A stretch of DNA of 9,919 bases from Comamonadaceae bacterium (GTDB taxonomy: Bacteria > Pseudomonadota > Gammaproteobacteria > Burkholderiales > Burkholderiaceae_C): NCBI GenBank assembly GCA_947457975.1, contig CANGYC010000069.1:1-9919 (forward strand). The letters run 5' to 3'. Below, in pieces: positions 7,172 to 9,919 of the stretch. Both the position numbers and the translations under genes were made by a program. The notes under the pieces were generated by a model. It was given only the letters and a program-made list of their open reading frames with translations. It was not told the DNA's origin and searched no databases. Within the stretch, counting starts at the first letter, position 1. Each line of letters opens with the position of its first letter.

Positions 7172-7218
7172 TTTTTAATGTGTTAACGTTAATTTATGTG
7201 ACTATAACCCTTCCAAAA
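7172..7218. promoter_or_regulatory. Short AT-rich divergent promoter region
   Basis: Only 47 bases separate the lipoprotein start (minus) and the preferred SEDS start (plus). The stretch from about 7145 to 7225 is strikingly AT-rich in an otherwise GC-rich window, as expected for a divergent promoter. Possible -10-like elements are TATAAC (7203-7208, plus strand) and TATAGT on the minus strand over the same bases. I see no convincing -35 partner at ideal spacing, so exact promoters are not assigned. One regulator could control both operons from here. Confidence 0.5.
7183..7192. promoter_or_regulatory. Perfect 10-bp palindrome TTAACGTTAA, candidate operator
   Basis: TTAACGTTAA is identical on both strands and sits near the centre of the divergent intergenic region, 12 bases from the lipoprotein start codon. 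A dimeric repressor or activator could bind here and control both transcription directions. It is short and AT-rich, so chance occurrence cannot be excluded. Confidence 0.4.
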
Positions 7219-9126
7219 ATGAAAAGCATAGGAAGGCGAGCAAGTTTCTGGGTCTTAGGACTGGTGGCCTGCGCGGCCCTGGCCTGGGGCCTGTGGCTGG
7301 ATTGGGGCACGCCCCGGGCCGCGCAATCCCGGGAGCTGGCCTTGCTGGAGGCGCTCCAGGCCCTGCCTGCCCGGCCGGAGGGTGCGCCTGTGGCCGATCC
7401 CCTGCGCTTTTGCAGCGACTGGTCGGGCCTGCCCACCGAGGCCCTGGACTGCCGCACTGGGCTGGCCCTGGACGCCTTGACACCGGCCCGAACCCCCGAA
7501 GAAGCCCGCCATTGGCAGACCGAGCTGGCCACGGTGCGCGCCGAGATCGAGCGCCTGACCGGCGTGGCCGAACGCCTGGAAGCCCTGCCCGACCCTGCCC
7601 GGCAGCGCAGCCTGGGCGTGCTGTTCACGCTGCGCCAGCGCCTGGACGGCTGGCAACAGCAGTGGCAGCAGCTGGCCGACAAGACGCCGCAGGCGCTGGG
7701 CGCCGCCGATTACGGCCAGCTGTTCCAACTGGTGCTGGACGTGCGCGGGCTCAGCTACGACGCCGGCACCAACCGCGTGCGCCGCATCAACTGGCATGTG
7801 GCCCGCCTGGCCGATGCACAGCCCGCCGTGCTGGCGCGCGCCGAGCAGCTGCAGCTGGCGCGGCAGGCGCTGCCGCTGTTTGCTGGCCTGCTGTATGCGG
7901 CCCTGCTGGCCCTGGGCTGGACGACGGGGCGCTGGTGGGGCCTGCTGCTGATGGCCTGCTTTGCCTGGATGACCAGCCTGAGCCTGCAGGTGGTGGCCGA
8001 TGCGGCGATGCGCTACGGCGAGGGCTCGGGCACCTTCTCGCTCAACCCCCTGGGCAACCAGCTGACGCGGCAGATGCAAGTAATTGGCACCAGCGCGGCC
8101 CTGCTGGCGGCCGCAGCGCTGCTGGCCGTGCGCCTGGGCGGCGTGCTGCAGTGGGTGCAGCGGCGCTGGTGGCTGGCCCTGGCCGGCATGCTGGCGGCCA
8201 TGGTGGGGGGCTACCTGCTGCAGGGCCCTGCCATGGGGGCCGAAATGCTCAAGCTGGGCATGAGTTTGCTGGCTGGCATGCTGATGGCCGCCCACGGCCG
8301 CTCGGTCTACCTCAGCAGCCAATGGTCGCCGGCCAGCCTCTCACCGGCGCGCTTGCTGCGCCAGTGGCGCCAGCCGAATCGGCCGGGCATGGACCCGCAG
8401 GACTTGATCGCGCACGAACTTCACCGCCCGCTGGTGCAGGCAGCGGCCTTTGGGGCCACTGGCATGGTGCTGGCCGCACTGGTGTTCCATGACCTGGGCG
8501 CCGTGCTGGTGACGGCGCTGGTGGCGCTGTGCCTGCTGTTCTTCGTGTTCGGCGCGCGGCTGACGCTGCTGGTGGTGCTGGCCCTGGGTGTGGTGGCCTG
8601 GGCGCTGGCCCAGACCGACAAAGTGCAGCAGCGCGTGGCGCTGATGCTGGACCCGCTGAGTGCCTCGGTGAGCGACTTCGCGCGCTTGGTGGCCTTCACG
8701 GGCGCTGCGGGGGACGGTGGCTTCGGCCTGGGCCGCATCGCCTGGTGCAACCCGGGCGGTGTGTGTGTGCCGCTGCAGTCGCTCAGCGACTACATGCCGG
8801 TGGTGCTGACGGGCCTCTTGGGCTGGCAATGGGCGGTGCTGCACTTTGCGGCCTTCATGGCGCTGCTGGTGCTGCTGGGCCGCGCCATGCTGCGCGCGCA
8901 CCTCACCGGCCAAGGCCCGGTGCGGCTGCTGGCCCTGGTGGCTTTCTTCCTGCTGGTGTGCACGGGGGCGCAGACCCTCATCACCTTCCTGGGCAACTGG
9001 CGCTGGATTCCCCTGACCGGCATTGGTGCGCCCCTGCTGAGCATCGGCCTGTCATCCATGGTGACCCCCGCGCTGGCCTTCGGGCTGGTGCTGGCCGTGT
9101 GGTCCGCCAAAGGGGAGAAGCCATGA
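7219..9126 (+). CDS. SEDS-family (FtsW/RodA-like) membrane protein with large N-terminal periplasmic extension
   Basis: This 635-residue protein is a divergent member of the SEDS peptidoglycan glycosyltransferases. Its C-terminal half has the family order: FHDLGAVLVTAL (Asp425; compare the PDLGT motif of FtsW/RodA), FVFGARL, GGFGLGR (500-506), SLSDYMPVVLTGLLGW with Asp524 at the place of the invariant Asp of the HTDF motif, and PLTGIGAPLLSIGLSS (598-613; compare PTKGLTLPLISYGGSS). I count about ten helices in residues 216-627. Unusually, a first helix (9-28) is followed by about 185 largely helical periplasmic residues (30-215) with coiled-coil-like heptads at 95-155 and a Cys65/Cys78 pair. 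Usual SEDS proteins have roughly 370-420 residues. ATG 7219 is preferred by its position before the signal anchor; TTG 7162 and GTG 7198 remain possible, and no strong ribosome site is visible. The reading frame overlaps the next gene by ATGA. Glycosyltransferase activity is inferred. Confidence 0.85.
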   Translation: MKSIGRRASFWVLGLVACAALAWGLWLDWGTPRAAQSRELALLEALQALPARPEGAPVADPLRFCSDWSGLPTEALDCRTGLALDALTPARTPEEARHWQTELATVRAEIERLTGVAERLEALPDPARQRSLGVLFTLRQRLDGWQQQWQQLADKTPQALGAADYGQLFQLVLDVRGLSYDAGTNRVRRINWHVARLADAQPAVLARAEQLQLARQALPLFAGLLYAALLALGWTTGRWWGLLLMACFAWMTSLSLQVVADAAMRYGEGSGTFSLNPLGNQLTRQMQVIGTSAALLAAAALLAVRLGGVLQWVQRRWWLALAGMLAAMVGGYLLQGPAMGAEMLKLGMSLLAGMLMAAHGRSVYLSSQWSPASLSPARLLRQWRQPNRPGMDPQDLIAHELHRPLVQAAAFGATGMVLAALVFHDLGAVLVTALVALCLLFFVFGARLTLLVVLALGVVAWALAQTDKVQQRVALMLDPLSASVSDFARLVAFTGAAGDGGFGLGRIAWCNPGGVCVPLQSLSDYMPVVLTGLLGWQWAVLHFAAFMALLVLLGRAMLRAHLTGQGPVRLLALVAFFLLVCTGAQTLITFLGNWRWIPLTGIGAPLLSIGLSSMVTPALAFGLVLAVWSAKGEKP

Positions 9127-9919
9127 TCAGCTACAGCCAGATACTCAGCCGTCGGGCCCGCTACCTGGGCCTGCTGCTGCTGGCCGGGCTGCTCGCCGCA
9201 GCCTGGTGGCAACACCGGCATGTGCCGCAAGAAGAGGCGACGATCTTCCGGCCGGAAAGCCGCATTGGCCAGGTGTGGACGGTGGTTCAGCTGCTGCAAT
9301 CGCCGGGTGCGGCCAGCACGGCAAGCACCGCCGTAGGGGCCGCACTGCCCTGCGAGGGTCGCGCCCTGCGGGTGCTGCAGGCGCGGCTGGTGGCTTCGCT
9401 CGCGCTGGACGAGGCCCAGGCCCTTGAGCGCCTGAAGCAAGCCGCGCAGCAGACCCGCTGGGCCGACTGCGCCGGCTTCACGAGCGCGTGGATCACGGCG
9501 CTGCGCCTGAATCGCCAGGAAGGCCTCAGCCTCACGCCGCAGACAGTGGCTCAGGCCATGACCGAGGATGTGTCCTGGGGGCGCAAGGTGCCCTGCCTGC
9601 TCGCCGGCTCGCCCCAGGCGCCCCTGCTGGTGTCGGGCCTGGCGCTGGAGTGCGGCCTGGACCGGCGCTTCCAGACCCTGGCCTCGCTGCCGCGTGAGTC
9701 GTCCTTCCGCAAGCAGGTGACCCCCCTGGCGCAGACGGCTGTGACGGCCTCCATGTCGGGGCGCTGGCGCCCAGAGAGCGCGCAGTGGCTGTCCTTACAG
9801 GCGCCGCTGCAGGCCCGGCTAGACCGCTGGCAGGCCTGCCTGGCCAGCGGCAGCTGCCCGGGCGCACCCGAGCTTACGGCGCTCAAAAACCTGTCCCTGG
9901 TGGTACTGGACACCAGCGA
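9123..9919 (+). CDS. Single-pass periplasmic partner of the SEDS protein, possibly a transpeptidase (3' end outside window)
   Basis: The ATG overlaps the SEDS stop codon (ATGA) and is preceded by AGGGGAGAAG, so translation is coupled. The frame stays open to the window edge, giving 265 residues. A short cytoplasmic start (SRRARY) leads to one membrane helix (about 14-29) and a periplasmic region with cysteines at 77, 116, 158, 177, 239 and 245, suggesting disulfides. The central part is mainly helical (about 78-130). It lacks the RGxIxDRxG N-terminal signature of class B penicillin-binding proteins. The last residues (LKNLSLVVLDTS) resemble the first strand of a transpeptidase domain, which typically reads avVLDpxTGevLA. 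If so, the SxxK active site lies just beyond the edge. This fits the rule that SEDS enzymes pair with transpeptidases, but remains inference. Confidence 0.85.
   Translation, partial: MISYSQILSRRARYLGLLLLAGLLAAAWWQHRHVPQEEATIFRPESRIGQVWTVVQLLQSPGAASTASTAVGAALPCEGRALRVLQARLVASLALDEAQALERLKQAAQQTRWADCAGFTSAWITALRLNRQEGLSLTPQTVAQAMTEDVSWGRKVPCLLAGSPQAPLLVSGLALECGLDRRFQTLASLPRESSFRKQVTPLAQTAVTASMSGRWRPESAQWLSLQAPLQARLDRWQACLASGSCPGAPELTALKNLSLVVLDTS

Noticed and set aside
7162..7218. TTG start at 7162 for the SEDS gene
   Set aside because: It would overlap the lipoprotein start and add 19 residues over the AT-rich promoter region. No ribosome site supports it, and ATG 7219 directly precedes a typical membrane anchor (MKSIGRRASFWVLG).
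7255..8322. Open frame of 355 codons on the minus strand, opposite the SEDS gene
   Set aside because: The product is Gln/Ala/Gly/His-rich low complexity, and the opposite strand encodes clear SEDS motifs and membrane helices.

Overview
The window is GC-rich DNA with dense, closely packed genes. Gene style and codon use (strong G/C at third positions, AAGGAG-type ribosome sites) suggest a betaproteobacterium, most likely in the Burkholderiales/Comamonadaceae; this is an inference from sequence character, not a database match. I found seven protein genes and no RNA genes, insertion sequences or CRISPR arrays.

Layout. (1) 96-1814 (+): a membrane-anchored FMN/3Fe-4S protein of the glutamate-synthase-like family, which looks metabolic and unrelated to the rest. 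(2) 1859-1889: a strong hairpin terminator between this gene and the convergent minus-strand operon. (3) 7171 down to 1910 (-): a tight four-gene operon in which every product carries an export signal: a lipoprotein (6584-7171), a Ser/Ala-rich repeat protein (4796-6538), a 727-residue exported protein (2597-4780) and a 225-residue exported protein (1910-2587). (4) About 7172-7218: a short AT-rich divergent promoter region with a perfect 10-bp palindrome. (5) 7219-9126 (+): an unusual SEDS-family (FtsW/RodA-like) polytopic membrane protein with a large extra N-terminal periplasmic segment. It overlaps by 4 nt a single-pass periplasmic protein (9123 to beyond the window end).

How it may work together. 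SEDS proteins are peptidoglycan glycosyltransferases that work with a transpeptidase partner. Here a divergent SEDS gene is coupled to a membrane-anchored periplasmic protein whose last visible residues resemble the opening strand of a penicillin-binding transpeptidase domain. Across a short shared promoter region lies an operon made only of exported proteins. Two of these (580 and 727 aa) have stretches that remind me of the TolB-N/CsgG/LpoB/FlgT type of envelope domain, although I cannot confirm that by eye. The working hypothesis is an accessory cell-envelope module: an inner-membrane synthase pair plus a lipoprotein and periplasmic or surface proteins. The SEDS call and the export signals are well supported; the joint function is inference.
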